Shown piece by piece: positions 52,279-62,538 of a stretch of 64,000 nucleotides of DNA. The notes below the pieces were generated by a model. The model was not told where the DNA came from and searched no databases. It was given only the letters and a program-made list of their open reading frames with translations. How positions within the stretch are numbered: position 1 is the stretch's first letter; each line of letters opens with the position of its first letter. This DNA is from Haliscomenobacteraceae bacterium. Its GTDB lineage: Bacteria > Bacteroidota > Bacteroidia > Chitinophagales > Saprospiraceae. Location of the stretch: assembly GCA_947501115.1 (NCBI GenBank), contig CANMVX010000009.1:1-64000 (forward strand), read 5' to 3'. Made by a program: the position numbers and the translations under genes.

Positions 52279-53184
52279 TCAGCTATTTGCTCTGATGATA
52301 TTCTCCAGTTCAAGAAAATGCTCGGGCGTAGGCATCACCAAAGGGGGACGAACATCACCTGCACTTCTACCGATAATTTTCGCTCCAGCCTTGATCAGAC
52401 TGACAGCATACCCGTTCTTTTTACCCCTTAAGCGAACTAAAGGAATATAAAATTTCTGGGTTATTTCTTTTACCGTTGAATGATCCCCTGCCCGTAAGGC
52501 TTTATAAAATTTATTTGCCAATTCAGGTACAAAATTAAAAGCGGCTGAAGAATAAGTATTTACCCCAATGGATAAATAGGCTTCAGATATGATTTCAGCC
52601 GTTGGTACACCGCCAATATAAGAAAGTCTGTTTCCCACGGTCTTAATCGTATCATTCAGATCTTGCATGTTACCAGTACCATCTTTCAGACCAATCAAAT
52701 TTGGACAGGTATCAGCTAATTTTTTGATATATTCAGCGGATAGAATACCATTTCCACGATTATAATAAATGACAGGCAAAGCAGTATTATTCAAGATGGT
52801 TTTGGCATATTCAAAAACGCCCTCCTGAGGACATTCTGTTAAATATGGAGGAAAAAATAAAAGGGCATCAATCCCGGCATTTTCAGCCATTTTAGCAAAA
52901 GAAATGGCCTCTGGAATGCTTCTGCCTATACTGGAAATTACGGGTACACGACCTGCAGTTGTTTCAACAGATACTTTAATGATTTGCTCATATTCACTGG
53001 CAGATAATGAGAAAAATTCTCCGGTACCGCCAGCTACGAAAATGGAAGAAACGTCATTGTTTACAAACCATTCAATACGATCTGCATAAGCATCGGCACT
53101 AAATTCGCCTTTTTCATTAAAATCAGTGATCGGAAAGGACAATAAGCCATCTTCGAGGGCTGATTTGATTTTTGATAATTCCAT
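52279..53184 (-). CDS. 5-dehydro-4-deoxyglucarate dehydratase (DapA family)
   Basis: A 301-residue class I aldolase-fold enzyme that converts 5-keto-4-deoxy-D-glucarate to 2-oxoglutarate semialdehyde, CO2 and water. The Schiff-base Lys is in LIGLKDGTGNMQDL and the catalytic Tyr in LPVIYYNRGNGILS. N-terminal LSFPITDFNEKGEFSADAYA and the following SIFVAGGTGEFFSLSASEYE distinguish this branch from DHDPS (FPxTDF rather than TPF). The RSAGDVRPPLVMPTPEH tail is also diagnostic. Placed between the UxuA-like gene and the semialdehyde dehydrogenase, it fits the pathway precisely. Confidence 0.95.
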   Translation of the reverse strand: MELSKIKSALEDGLLSFPITDFNEKGEFSADAYADRIEWFVNNDVSSIFVAGGTGEFFSLSASEYEQIIKVSVETTAGRVPVISSIGRSIPEAISFAKMAENAGIDALLFFPPYLTECPQEGVFEYAKTILNNTALPVIYYNRGNGILSAEYIKKLADTCPNLIGLKDGTGNMQDLNDTIKTVGNRLSYIGGVPTAEIISEAYLSIGVNTYSSAAFNFVPELANKFYKALRAGDHSTVKEITQKFYIPLVRLRGKKNGYAVSLIKAGAKIIGRSAGDVRPPLVMPTPEHFLELENIIRANS

Positions 53185-53214
53185 GATTATTTTAGGATTT
53201 TCATTTATTTAATT

Positions 53215-54351
53215 TCAATTGGCCCCCTCATCCGAGAGCGCTTGAAGCATCGCTTTGATATAGCCATAACAAAAGGAGAAAGCCTGGTCTTGAGAACCTT
53301 CTAAATGATGGTGGGGAACATGGTCCGGCATAATCATACCATCAAAACCGACATCACGTAGTGCACGTATCACCTGAAAGAAATTCATTTCACCATTATC
53401 GGGATAAACCTCCATAAAATTATTGAAAGCACCTTTAATATTCCTTAGGTGAACATTAAAAATTTGTTTTCGATCCCCAAAATATTTTATAATTGGGAAA
53501 ATATCATTTTTGGGGTCTTTTAAACCTTCTGCAATGGAACCGATACAAAAATTAAAGCCATGATAAGGGCTTTTGGAAAGGTTAGCAAATCGTTTCATAC
53601 CTTCGAAAACTTCAGGACTATTCCAACGCATGATACCTCTATAAGCAGCTGGTACTGGTGGATCGGCGATATGATTTGCCAATTTAACCTTGTATTCTTC
53701 CGCAACAGGCAAACAATGTTCCAACATATAAGTGATACGTTCAAAAATCTGTTCAATAGATACATCGCCAGCCACCGTTTTGGGTTGGTTCATTTTCAGA
53801 GCATCCGCATAGTTCCAGGTGGAATACTCGGCATTGCCTCTTTTGGGGTCAATGGTTTTACCAGTGCGTAAAACCGGCAGAATAGTGGTATTGTAATTCA
53901 ATACTTTAATCCCTGATTTGGCTGCAACCTGAATCATTTGTTGTAGCATTTCAATCTCCCGGTCCCGTTCCGGACTTTTACCCAACATAATATTTGGTAA
54001 AAGTTGTTTATCTATGCCCGCTGAAGTTAATGGCCAGTGATAGGCATCAAGGCTGATTCCATATTTTTCACATGCATCCCGTTTTGCCAGAGAATCATCT
54101 AAATCCCAACCTTTTCCTTCGATAAACTTAGGCATACCGCCATCTATATTATAAACTCCATGCCGGGCTTTAAATTCCAGATTTTCGATGGTTGTGCCAC
54201 CTGATTGACAACCTACTTTCATTAAAACCTGTTTTTTAGGTAGATTTTCAGGATTATTGCCAGGGTTAGCCATAGCTTGTTTGGCCCCAAATATGGTTGG
54301 TAAAATGGCACCAACGGTCATTGTTTTAATTACATTCCTACGTTTCATCAC
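53215..54351 (-). CDS. UxuA-like (mannonate dehydratase family) TIM-barrel protein with Tat-type leader
   Basis: A 378-residue protein with the leader MKRRNVIKTMTVGAILPTIF, suggesting export, and a TIM barrel resembling D-mannonate dehydratase UxuA. Similar parts are LANHIADPPVPAAYRGIMRW (UxuA has HPDDPP here), HGFNFCIGSIAEG, QIFNVHLRNIKGAF, VYPDNGEMNFFQVIRALRDV and GMIMPDHVPHH. Metal ligands Cys and His and Asp in these motifs look preserved. The HPDDPP motif is altered to HIADPP, and an exported UxuA would be unusual, so it may act as a sugar-acid isomerase/dehydratase on a related substrate. Part of the sugar-acid operon. Confidence 0.8.
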   Translation of the reverse strand: MMKRRNVIKTMTVGAILPTIFGAKQAMANPGNNPENLPKKQVLMKVGCQSGGTTIENLEFKARHGVYNIDGGMPKFIEGKGWDLDDSLAKRDACEKYGISLDAYHWPLTSAGIDKQLLPNIMLGKSPERDREIEMLQQMIQVAAKSGIKVLNYNTTILPVLRTGKTIDPKRGNAEYSTWNYADALKMNQPKTVAGDVSIEQIFERITYMLEHCLPVAEEYKVKLANHIADPPVPAAYRGIMRWNSPEVFEGMKRFANLSKSPYHGFNFCIGSIAEGLKDPKNDIFPIIKYFGDRKQIFNVHLRNIKGAFNNFMEVYPDNGEMNFFQVIRALRDVGFDGMIMPDHVPHHHLEGSQDQAFSFCYGYIKAMLQALSDEGAN

Positions 54352-54405
54352 ACACGAAATTTGTGGTTTAAGAAATTTGATTTATTGGCAAATAATAAAA
54401 TATTA

Positions 54406-55851
54406 TTAAACCATTGGATAAAAATGAGCAGCAATCATCGTCAAAACAAGTCCTGACAGACCCATTATAGTTTGCATGGGTGCAATAGTTTTCATGGCTT
54501 CCTGTTCAGTTAAATTACTTGTTTTACACATGATCCAAAATCCGGCATCATTCATCCAGGGTATCAGTTTTGCGCCAGCACCAATGGCCAGACATAGGTA
54601 AACCGGATGAAAGCCCAGATTTGCATTTTGTGCCATACCAGCCAAAATGCCTGCTGCGGTAATTAAGGCTACGGTGGCTGATCCTTGAGCTGTTCTGACT
54701 ACTGCGGTTATAAAAAAAGCCAATGGAATCAGCGCCATTTGATAATCTTTTGTCAAGTCAGCAATTCGACCGCTAATACCCGTTTGTTGTAACATACCCC
54801 CAAAGGCACCGCCTGCAGCTGTTATTAGAATAATACCTCCACCTGTCATCAATGCATTTTGGGTAAAAGCCGTCATCGCTGATTTATCGCTTTTTTTCTG
54901 ATAGGCTAAAACCAAAAGAGCAAATACAGCTCCCATAAATAAAGCAATATTTTTATCCCCAAAAAACAAAACCACTTCCATAACACCATTTAAAAAACCA
55001 GAGGAAGTCAAGGGTCCATCGGATGTATGAAACGCTTCCACAGCCGAGCGTATGCAAATAGTAACTAAAGGAAATACAGCGGGTAAAAGGGCTAAACTTA
55101 ATCTTGGTAAATCCTTATCACTTTTATTCGCAATGGCCGCAATATCCTCCAAACGGGCATCTGGCGAATCTCTTAAGGTAATAGTAGTATTTCTATTTAA
55201 CCATAGGGCTACAAAATAACCAATGGTAATGGTACAAAGACCTAATAAAGTTCCACAAACCATCATCAATCCAATGGGAACATTCAATGCACCGATTAAA
55301 AATAAAGGACCGGGAGATGGCGGAACAAACGAATTTGCCATAACGCCACCGGCAATGACAGATAAAGCTAATAGCAGATAATTTTTTCCAATGCGCATAC
55401 TCATTGCCTTCGCTAACGGCATCATTAAGAAAATAACGGTATCCACGAACACGGGAATGGTTAAAAAGAAACTACTTAAAATGAAACCGATAGCGGAATG
55501 CTTTTCACCTGTCACTTTCAGCATGGCCCGAATTATTCTTTCTGCGGCACCACTATCGAGCATTGATTTTCCAATGATAGCTGCCATCGCAATCAAAATA
55601 CCAATTTTAGCACAAGTATTTCCAAATTCAGTGCCAATACGTTCTCCAATACTTTTATGTGACAACTTCAATGCTTCAGCAGCAGCTGTTCCTTTGGCCA
55701 GATAAAACTGTTCAACAGCTATGGTTGGCGTCAATAAAGCCACAGCTACAGCGGCTAATAATAAGGCTAAAAACGGATGGAGTTTTAATCCAATAATACC
55801 TCCAACTACAATTACAATGCCTACTAACAAGATAAAAATAGGGTCTGTCAT
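54406..55851 (-). CDS. GntP family gluconate/sugar-acid:H+ symporter
   Basis: An integral membrane carrier of about 481 residues with 12-14 hydrophobic helices. It begins MTDPIFILLVGIVIVVGGII from ATG 55851; an upstream start at 55896 adds 15 hydrophilic residues and is less likely. Family motifs include FGNTCAKIGILIAMAAIIGK, PPSPGPLFLIGALNVPIG, GGAFGGMLQQTGI, RTAQGSATVALITAAGI and LIPWMNDAGFWIM. GntP carriers import aldonic or aldaric acids; the surrounding enzymes suggest glucarate, galactarate or a similar acid. Located between the glucarate-dehydratase-like gene and the UxuA-like gene. Confidence 0.93.
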   Translation of the reverse strand: MTDPIFILLVGIVIVVGGIIGLKLHPFLALLLAAVAVALLTPTIAVEQFYLAKGTAAAEALKLSHKSIGERIGTEFGNTCAKIGILIAMAAIIGKSMLDSGAAERIIRAMLKVTGEKHSAIGFILSSFFLTIPVFVDTVIFLMMPLAKAMSMRIGKNYLLLALSVIAGGVMANSFVPPSPGPLFLIGALNVPIGLMMVCGTLLGLCTITIGYFVALWLNRNTTITLRDSPDARLEDIAAIANKSDKDLPRLSLALLPAVFPLVTICIRSAVEAFHTSDGPLTSSGFLNGVMEVVLFFGDKNIALFMGAVFALLVLAYQKKSDKSAMTAFTQNALMTGGGIILITAAGGAFGGMLQQTGISGRIADLTKDYQMALIPLAFFITAVVRTAQGSATVALITAAGILAGMAQNANLGFHPVYLCLAIGAGAKLIPWMNDAGFWIMCKTSNLTEQEAMKTIAPMQTIMGLSGLVLTMIAAHFYPMV

Positions 55852-55964
55852 GTGGGATTTTATTTTTTGATTTTCATTTTTTAATTCGAAAATCATTAGG
55901 GTTAAAGATCGGTTTCAGGTTAGTGGACACTTAAGCATCCTATTTTTGATTCAAAATAATCATC

Positions 55965-57275
55965 CTACCAACGAACAGGTTTAAATTTCCAATTCGGGAT
56001 TTTTTTCTGCATTTCAGGTTCATCATCCCGTTTTGTCAATCCGCAACGAAGATAATTTTGATGCAAATTTGCTAAAGCCTGTCTGTCAAGTTCGACACCA
56101 AGTCCGGGTGCTGAAGGAACTGCTACAGAACCCTCTTCAAATGTCAATCGACCCCCAATGATAACTTCGTCAGATTGCCATGGGTAATGAGTATCTAAAG
56201 CGTATTTTAAATTTGGAATAGCCCCACCTAAATGAACCATTGCTGCCAAAGAAATGCCGAGATGACTATTGGAATGCATGGATAAATCCCGTCCGAAAGT
56301 ATCACAAACGGTGGTCAATTCCATGGAGGAACGCAAACCACCCCAGAAATGATGGTCACTTAATATAATATCTTCTGATCCAATAGCAATACTATTAGGT
56401 ATATCTTGAAATGACGTGGTGCACATATTGGTGGCTAAAGGAGTTTTCAATGCCTTCCTTACTTTTGCCATATTTTTTTGACCTCTTGTGGGGTCTTCCA
56501 GATATTCCAACACCCCTTCCATTTCTTTACCATATTTGATTGAGGTACTGACTTTCCACAAAGCATTTGGATCGAAACGCAATGGAACATCGGGCCCAAA
56601 CGCTTTGTGTAAAGCAAGAATGGTATCAACTTCAACACGAGGATTAAAAACACCTCCTTTCAATTTAAGGGATTTAAATCCAAAGGATTTGCACATGGCT
56701 TTAGCCTGAACCACCATTTCGTCTGGAGTCAAAGCATTCGCTTGACGTGCAGCGGCCCAACCAGTTGCATTGGGGTCAATGCCAAATTCAAGCGGGCCCC
56801 CAGCGCCTTCATATTTGTAGAATAAATAAGCAGAAAAAGGAACGGCATCTCTCCTTTTTCCACCTAACAAGTCAACGATTGGACGATTAACTATTTTACC
56901 AATAATATCCATGCAAGCCACCTCAATGGAGCTAAATACATGAACAACCGTTCTTTGATCCCACGGAGTAAATCCTCTGTCTGTCGGTTTTTCCTTACCA
57001 AATTCGGCTTGTAAAATATCCTTTATATGGTTTAACTGAAAAGGATCTTGTCCGATAATCAAGCGTTTGCTTCGTTCTAATGCCTTATCGATATCTATAT
57101 TCCCTGGAATTTCACTAATACCAACTATATTATCATCTGTTACTAATTCCACAATAGTTCTTAAGGCATAGGGCGCATGTAGTCCTGCCGCATTGAGTAA
57201 AGGTGGATCCACTACAGCGATAGGTGTAATGTTAAATTCCTTTATTTTAGGACCTGGCTGGCTTTTTATTGTCAT
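55965..57275 (-). CDS. Enolase-superfamily sugar-acid dehydratase, glucarate-dehydratase-like
   Basis: A 436-residue enolase-superfamily enzyme predicted to dehydrate D-glucarate (or an epimer) to 5-keto-4-deoxyglucarate. N-terminal capping domain includes VDPPLLNAAGLHAPYALRTI. Barrel features are the KxK general-base motif FKSLKLKGGVFNP, metal-binding Asp in VPLRFDPNALW and Glu in EYLEDPTRG, and the C-terminal His region HSNSHLGISLAAMVHLGGA. The sequence SSIEVACMDIIGKIVNRPIVDLLGG is shared with GudD. The next steps, the keto-deoxyglucarate dehydratase and semialdehyde dehydrogenase, are encoded in the same operon, so GudD activity is a strong inference. Confidence 0.92.
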   Translation of the reverse strand: MTIKSQPGPKIKEFNITPIAVVDPPLLNAAGLHAPYALRTIVELVTDDNIVGISEIPGNIDIDKALERSKRLIIGQDPFQLNHIKDILQAEFGKEKPTDRGFTPWDQRTVVHVFSSIEVACMDIIGKIVNRPIVDLLGGKRRDAVPFSAYLFYKYEGAGGPLEFGIDPNATGWAAARQANALTPDEMVVQAKAMCKSFGFKSLKLKGGVFNPRVEVDTILALHKAFGPDVPLRFDPNALWKVSTSIKYGKEMEGVLEYLEDPTRGQKNMAKVRKALKTPLATNMCTTSFQDIPNSIAIGSEDIILSDHHFWGGLRSSMELTTVCDTFGRDLSMHSNSHLGISLAAMVHLGGAIPNLKYALDTHYPWQSDEVIIGGRLTFEEGSVAVPSAPGLGVELDRQALANLHQNYLRCGLTKRDDEPEMQKKIPNWKFKPVRW

Positions 57276-57342
57276 TATTAAAATTTAAGATAATTAATGC
57301 CATAAGAAAATAAAATTGACATAGATATAAAAGGGATATATG

Positions 57343-58869
57343 TCACTTTTTATCCCACCAAACTCTGGTATCCATCACATTTGGTCCTTGTTTAGCTATA
57401 GCTGCCTCCACATTCTTTTTATTGACATTTAATTCAGCATCTGTATAGGTTAAACGACGGATAAAAGTTTCTGTCTTCAGGTCTTTACCTGGGAAGTTAT
57501 TTGGGGTTAAAACGGGAAAATCACTTCGACGGAAATTAGCCCATGCTTCTGGTCCATTCAGGAACGAGGCAACCCAATATTGAGTATTAATCTGTTCCAG
57601 CTCCTTTCCAGTTGTCAACGTATTTGCTGCTGTAAAAGCAGAGATTGAAGCAGCTGGTATCGCAGAACTTGTTCCATAACTAGCATATTGCTCCATATTA
57701 GCTCTAATACCATTGGCATAAAATGCTTTAGCATCTCCAGTGGTCCAGCCTCTAAAAGCGGCCTCGGCCAATAACAACTGTGTTTGTGCATGTGTAATTA
57801 TGAAGCTTGGCGCATTAAGACCTGCCATACGATTACGGTCAAGCTGGCTGTAATCCCATAGACTTTGTAAACCACTAGCTTTGGCAATAGGTGCAATAGT
57901 CGTATTATCATAACCCTGAGGTGCACCTATTTGAACTGAAGTATCCCTGTTGGCTCTTGTTTCCACCTGTTGAGCTCCACTCGTGGCCCCGACATATCGA
58001 ACGGCTATAGCTGCTAAACGAGGATCTTTATTGATTCTTAGATATTTAACAAAATCATCAGAGAGGTAAAAGAAGGCTGATTGTCCGCCATTGAGTTGAG
58101 CGCCGACAGGATTGGCATAATTGGCATTATGCACCAGAATGGCATTATCGCTATTGGAGGTCATTAATCCACCTGTAACTGCTTTTTTTACAAATTCAGA
58201 AGCCCTGGCAGGATTCACCTTAGACAAACGCATAGCAGCACGAAGCAAAAGTGAGTTACCTAATCTGCGCCATTTGGTAATATCACCAGCGTATAAGACG
58301 TCATTAGTAACTCTCGGTTTTGCTGCATCTAAGGCAATGGAGGCCTTTTCCAATTCATTTAAAATATCTGTGTAAATGGCTTCCTGAGTCTCATAAATGG
58401 GTGCAGAAATACCTTTCAAAAAATTTTGACCCGCTTCCGAATAGGGAATATCTCCGTACGTATCTGTTAAAACCATGAAAGCATGAGCTTTCCAAATACG
58501 AATCATATTATATAAATTTGAACGTGCGGGAACATCCTGAGCCTGTGAAAGGCCGTCCACCAAACCTTTTATTACCGATTGATAATACCGGTCCCAGTTT
58601 GAGGAAGAAAGGCTTCGATTATCTTGATTAAAATTAGCCCCTGCGCCAGAACCTGTGAAGGGTGTAATCATCTGTTTTACGATAGTTGTCTCATAATTCA
58701 GATTATTATAAACGGGTGCACTATTTACAATAGCTGAATTTAGCTGTAATGCAGGATCAATCTTGGTTAAAGCCGTAGGATTAATATTCATTTCATCAAA
58801 ACCTTTGTCACATGAAGTGGCAAAAAGGTAGCAAACCAGAATGAGAAAATAGGGTGTTATATTTTTCAT
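57343..58869 (-). CDS. SusD/RagB-like outer-membrane lipoprotein (SusD_2 type)
   Basis: A surface substrate-binding lipoprotein of 508 residues. The lipobox is LFATSCDKGFDEMNINP, with Cys acylation. TPR-like helices follow (YETQEAIYTDILNELEKASI, ITKWRRLGNSLLLRAAMRLS), and the C-terminus has the family's NFRRSDFPVLTPNN and RRLTYTDAELNVNKKNV segments. It forms the lid of a SusC transporter encoded 48 bases upstream. The locus lacks glycoside hydrolases, so the pair may bind a small acidic sugar or peptide instead of polysaccharide. Confidence 0.95.
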   Translation of the reverse strand: MKNITPYFLILVCYLFATSCDKGFDEMNINPTALTKIDPALQLNSAIVNSAPVYNNLNYETTIVKQMITPFTGSGAGANFNQDNRSLSSSNWDRYYQSVIKGLVDGLSQAQDVPARSNLYNMIRIWKAHAFMVLTDTYGDIPYSEAGQNFLKGISAPIYETQEAIYTDILNELEKASIALDAAKPRVTNDVLYAGDITKWRRLGNSLLLRAAMRLSKVNPARASEFVKKAVTGGLMTSNSDNAILVHNANYANPVGAQLNGGQSAFFYLSDDFVKYLRINKDPRLAAIAVRYVGATSGAQQVETRANRDTSVQIGAPQGYDNTTIAPIAKASGLQSLWDYSQLDRNRMAGLNAPSFIITHAQTQLLLAEAAFRGWTTGDAKAFYANGIRANMEQYASYGTSSAIPAASISAFTAANTLTTGKELEQINTQYWVASFLNGPEAWANFRRSDFPVLTPNNFPGKDLKTETFIRRLTYTDAELNVNKKNVEAAIAKQGPNVMDTRVWWDKK

Positions 58870-58917
58870 TTTCTTTTGTTTTCGACAGTTTATTTTTTAA
58901 AAAAGCAAATAAGTTGG

Positions 58918-61900
58918 TTAAAATTTCACGTTCAAATTAATTCCGATATTACGGGTAACTGGCAAACCGGTTGCTTCTAAACCAACCAGGTTATCTGAAG
59001 GGAAACCAAATTGTTCAGGGTGAATATTATCGACCCATTTTTTCAAAACGGCTATATTATTTGCAACGATACTTAATTTGGCGCCTTTCACAAACTTGAT
59101 ATTTTTAACCAATTTACTAAAATTGTAACCGAAGGTGATTTGGCGTAATTGCCAAAGTCCGGCATTGGCGACAAATTCCTCCGCAATATTAGATGCTCTT
59201 ACGGTTTCATAAAAGGCTTGAACGCCCGACTTGACGGTATTGACTTCCCCTTTGCTGTTCACCCCGTCCCCGATAACAAAATTCTCGGCTCTTCCCACCA
59301 GCGTACCTTTGTGCAAACCATGTCTCCAGGCATTAAAATTGGTTCCTGAAATCATTTTATGACCTAATTTAAAGTCAATTAAGACAGATAGGTCAAAACC
59401 TTTATAGTTGAAAATATTTGTAAAACCACCTACATACACTGGTACGGCACTTCCAAAAGCTATTTGAGTGGCAGTACGCAAAGGGCGACCATTTCCAGCG
59501 TCAAAAATTTGTTTACCTGAAGCATCCCTGAGATAGCCGAAACCATATAATTGCCCTAATGGCTGACCGACAACCTGACGTAATTCACCCGTAAATTCAC
59601 CCGTTCCAACAGTAATTTCACTTAATCCACCTAAATCCAATACCTCTGACTTATTATAAGCAAAGTTGACCACGGAATTCCATTTGAAATTAGTTGTATT
59701 TACGGCATCCACATCAATTAACAATTCAACCCCTTGATTTCGGCTTTTACCAACATTAACCAATTCCGTTAAAAATCCACCTGCATTAGATGCTTGTTTA
59801 CGTAATATTTGGTCAGATGATAGTTTATCATAATAAGAAATATCAATCCCAAGTCGATAATCAAATAATTTTAATTCCACGCCAGCTTCTTTTTCAGAAA
59901 CCCTCATTGGGCGCAAATTAGCGTTGGGTACAACGGAGCCTGCAATACTACCAAGTGGTGAAGTTCCAAATAATTGAGTATTGATATTATAGAATAAATT
60001 ATTTGAATATGGCTGAACATCGGTATCACTGCCCACTTCAGCATAAGCAGCCCGTATTTTTGCAAAACTCAACCAGGAAGGCAGTTTATCTCTAAGAGCC
60101 TGGGATAAAACAAAACTTGCAGTGAGTGAAGGATAAATAATGCTACGATTTTCAGGAGAAAGTGTTGAAAACCAATCATTTCTTGTCGTTCCATTAATGA
60201 ATAACACATCATTATAAGACAATTCTGCCGATCCATATAAGGAATTTACCTGTCGTTCAGAAAAATCATAAATAGGATCTTTTGCACGACCATTACTTAA
60301 AGAATACAAATCCCTTACAAAAAAATCTTGTACGAGTACATTAAGCCTGCTGATTTTACGATACATCTGATTCCCTCCTGCAGAAACATTTAAGCCTACT
60401 TTACCAAAAGTCTTATTTGCTCCCACCAAAAAGTCAGCATTTAGCTCCCTAACTGTTCTTGAATCCTGTACATATTGGCCGTTTACGAAACCTGCAGGAG
60501 CTGCCACCTGACGTTGTGTTCCTGTAGGTAAATTGTATTCCTGTTCACGAGCATAATAATCCTGCCCAACACGTGCCTGAACATATAACCAATCTGTTAC
60601 ATTATATCTACCTGTAATGTTTCCAAAAACACGATCATTGGAAATTCTATCAAATCTTTTAAGGGCGAAATAAGGATTTGTCCTATTGGTAAAACGAGAC
60701 CATACCGTTTCATTTCCATTTGCATCTTCTGCATTTTCTTTCAATAATGCCAGTGGCATTGAGTTGGCCATGCTAAAGATGACAACGGGACTGAAATCTT
60801 GTTCTGCAATATTTGGAGGGTTAATCCGGTTTTCATTTGAATAATTTATATTACCAGATATAATTAGATTTTTTGCAAAAGTTTGATTAAAACCCAGGTT
60901 TACCGTTTTGCGATTATAACCGGAACCTTCTAAAATAGCCGTATTACCTAATTGGGAACCTGAAAGACTAAAACCACCATTCTGACCACCAGAAGAAATA
61001 GTTAACGTATTTGTCAAGGTACTACCTTCTCTGTAAAATTGGTTAATAATTCCTCTTTGTGGTTCGTAAGGAGCTGTAATATTGTTAAATAAGGTATGCG
61101 TCATTCCGGGTTGAAATTTTTCACCAAAACTCCACTGACCCGACGTTGGAAATGCGGTGGTAGGCCGGACGCCATTCTCACCCTGACCATATTCATATTG
61201 ATAATCGGTATAATCTAAAGGTTTTTCATTGGTATAATTGGCATTATAGGTTATGGATACTCCTTGACCTTTTGCCCCCGATTTAGTGGTAATCATTATG
61301 ACCCCGTCTTTTGCACGGGAGCCATAGAGAGCAGAGGCTGCCGCACCTTTTAAGACCGTCATATTTTCAATATCATCCGGATTGATACTACTTAGGCCAT
61401 CCCCACCATCGGAAGTTCTATTTGAGCCTCTTTCTGCCACATCACCCCTTGCACCATTATTTGTATTGTCAATAGGTACTCCATTTACAACTATTAAAGG
61501 AGAGTTATTACCTCCAAATGAAGACTGACCTCTAATACGAATTTTACTGGTTCCAGCCGCACCCGATCCAAGGGATGTAATATTTACGCCAGCAATTTTA
61601 CCCTGTAAAGCATTCATAAAATTGACGCTCCTATTTACAGCGACATCTTCCCCGCCAACAGACGCTGTGGCATAACCCAAACTTTTAGTTTGCTTTTTGA
61701 CACCTAAGGCGGTTACCACCACTTCCTCCAATTCTCTACCTTCCTTTAGTTGAATATTAATTGTATTCCTTCCTTCTATTGGAATATTTTGTGTTTGATA
61801 GCCTATAAAGCTGATGATTAAATTTCCATTAACTTCATTATCATCAATTTGTAACACATATTTTCCGTCAATATCAGTGGATACACCCTTAGAAGTACCC

Positions 61901-62397
61901 TCTAACAGGATGGTCGCTCCAATAAGAGGTTCATTACTTTCGTCGGTAATTGTGCCGGAAATAGTAAAGATAGGTGGACGAATTACTGAGATAATATTTT
62001 CCTTTTGTCGCTCCAGCATAGAAAAACCAGGCGAGATCGCACTTCTCAAACGGCTAAGAATTATTTGTTGTGCATCTGCTTCATAAACAATACCTAATGG
62101 TTTAAGGACATTTGATAAAACATCGGCCAAACGTTGATTATTTGCTTCAACCGTTACTTTATGACTCGTTTGAATTTCGCGGTGATTGTAAATAAACCTG
62201 GCCTTCGTTCGCTGTTCTATGGTTACAAGAACGGTCTTCAGGTTTTCGTTGGTTAGTTTAATGGAAAGTTTTTCGTCTAAAACCCCTTGACCATTGAGGC
62301 TATTGGCCTGAATGATTCCAGCCGTGGCAATCAAAACCAAAATTTGGGTAAATGTAATTTTCATCACTTTGAAAAGAAAATCTGTTTTCGTTTTCAT
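58918..62397 (-). CDS. SusC/RagA TonB-dependent transporter with N-terminal STN signalling domain
   Basis: A 1159-residue outer-membrane transporter. The signal peptide (ITFTQILVLIATAGIIQA) is followed by a secretin/TonB short N-terminal domain (LSIKLTNENLKTVLVTIEQR), which talks to a FecR-type anti-sigma factor. A carboxypeptidase-like domain (ISGTITDESNEPLIGATILL) comes next, then the plug (GKIAGVNITSLGSGAAGTSK, GSRAKDGVIMITTKSG), and a 22-strand barrel ending in Phe (NIGINLNVKF). STN domains mark SusC proteins under sigma/FecR control, as in this locus, where both genes are adjacent. Substrate is probably related to the sugar acids handled downstream. Confidence 0.96.
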   Translation of the reverse strand: MKTKTDFLFKVMKITFTQILVLIATAGIIQANSLNGQGVLDEKLSIKLTNENLKTVLVTIEQRTKARFIYNHREIQTSHKVTVEANNQRLADVLSNVLKPLGIVYEADAQQIILSRLRSAISPGFSMLERQKENIISVIRPPIFTISGTITDESNEPLIGATILLEGTSKGVSTDIDGKYVLQIDDNEVNGNLIISFIGYQTQNIPIEGRNTINIQLKEGRELEEVVVTALGVKKQTKSLGYATASVGGEDVAVNRSVNFMNALQGKIAGVNITSLGSGAAGTSKIRIRGQSSFGGNNSPLIVVNGVPIDNTNNGARGDVAERGSNRTSDGGDGLSSINPDDIENMTVLKGAAASALYGSRAKDGVIMITTKSGAKGQGVSITYNANYTNEKPLDYTDYQYEYGQGENGVRPTTAFPTSGQWSFGEKFQPGMTHTLFNNITAPYEPQRGIINQFYREGSTLTNTLTISSGGQNGGFSLSGSQLGNTAILEGSGYNRKTVNLGFNQTFAKNLIISGNINYSNENRINPPNIAEQDFSPVVIFSMANSMPLALLKENAEDANGNETVWSRFTNRTNPYFALKRFDRISNDRVFGNITGRYNVTDWLYVQARVGQDYYAREQEYNLPTGTQRQVAAPAGFVNGQYVQDSRTVRELNADFLVGANKTFGKVGLNVSAGGNQMYRKISRLNVLVQDFFVRDLYSLSNGRAKDPIYDFSERQVNSLYGSAELSYNDVLFINGTTRNDWFSTLSPENRSIIYPSLTASFVLSQALRDKLPSWLSFAKIRAAYAEVGSDTDVQPYSNNLFYNINTQLFGTSPLGSIAGSVVPNANLRPMRVSEKEAGVELKLFDYRLGIDISYYDKLSSDQILRKQASNAGGFLTELVNVGKSRNQGVELLIDVDAVNTTNFKWNSVVNFAYNKSEVLDLGGLSEITVGTGEFTGELRQVVGQPLGQLYGFGYLRDASGKQIFDAGNGRPLRTATQIAFGSAVPVYVGGFTNIFNYKGFDLSVLIDFKLGHKMISGTNFNAWRHGLHKGTLVGRAENFVIGDGVNSKGEVNTVKSGVQAFYETVRASNIAEEFVANAGLWQLRQITFGYNFSKLVKNIKFVKGAKLSIVANNIAVLKKWVDNIHPEQFGFPSDNLVGLEATGLPVTRNIGINLNVKF

Positions 62398-62443
62398 ACT
62401 ATTATAAGGTGTTTAGTTAATATTAAAATTGACTTTCCTTACT

Positions 62444-62474
62444 GATAGCAAAACATTATTTCAGATACTCGTTT
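62444..62474 (-). promoter_or_regulatory. Shared ECF-type promoter motif upstream of susC
   Basis: On the minus strand AAACGAGTATCTG (62474-62462), 12 bases, then GCTATC (62449-62444), 47 bases before the susC start. The same motif with the same spacing lies before fecR, suggesting both are read by the local ECF sigma factor. Confidence 0.6.
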
Positions 62475-62538
62475 AGAAACAAATTTTTATAAAAATATTT
62501 TTTTTGAAGGATTTTAGGAAAAAAAGTAGATTTTTCAA

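Noticed and set aside
53560..53871. 103-codon plus-strand frame antisense to the UxuA-like gene
   Set aside because: Antisense to a conserved barrel with no independent support.
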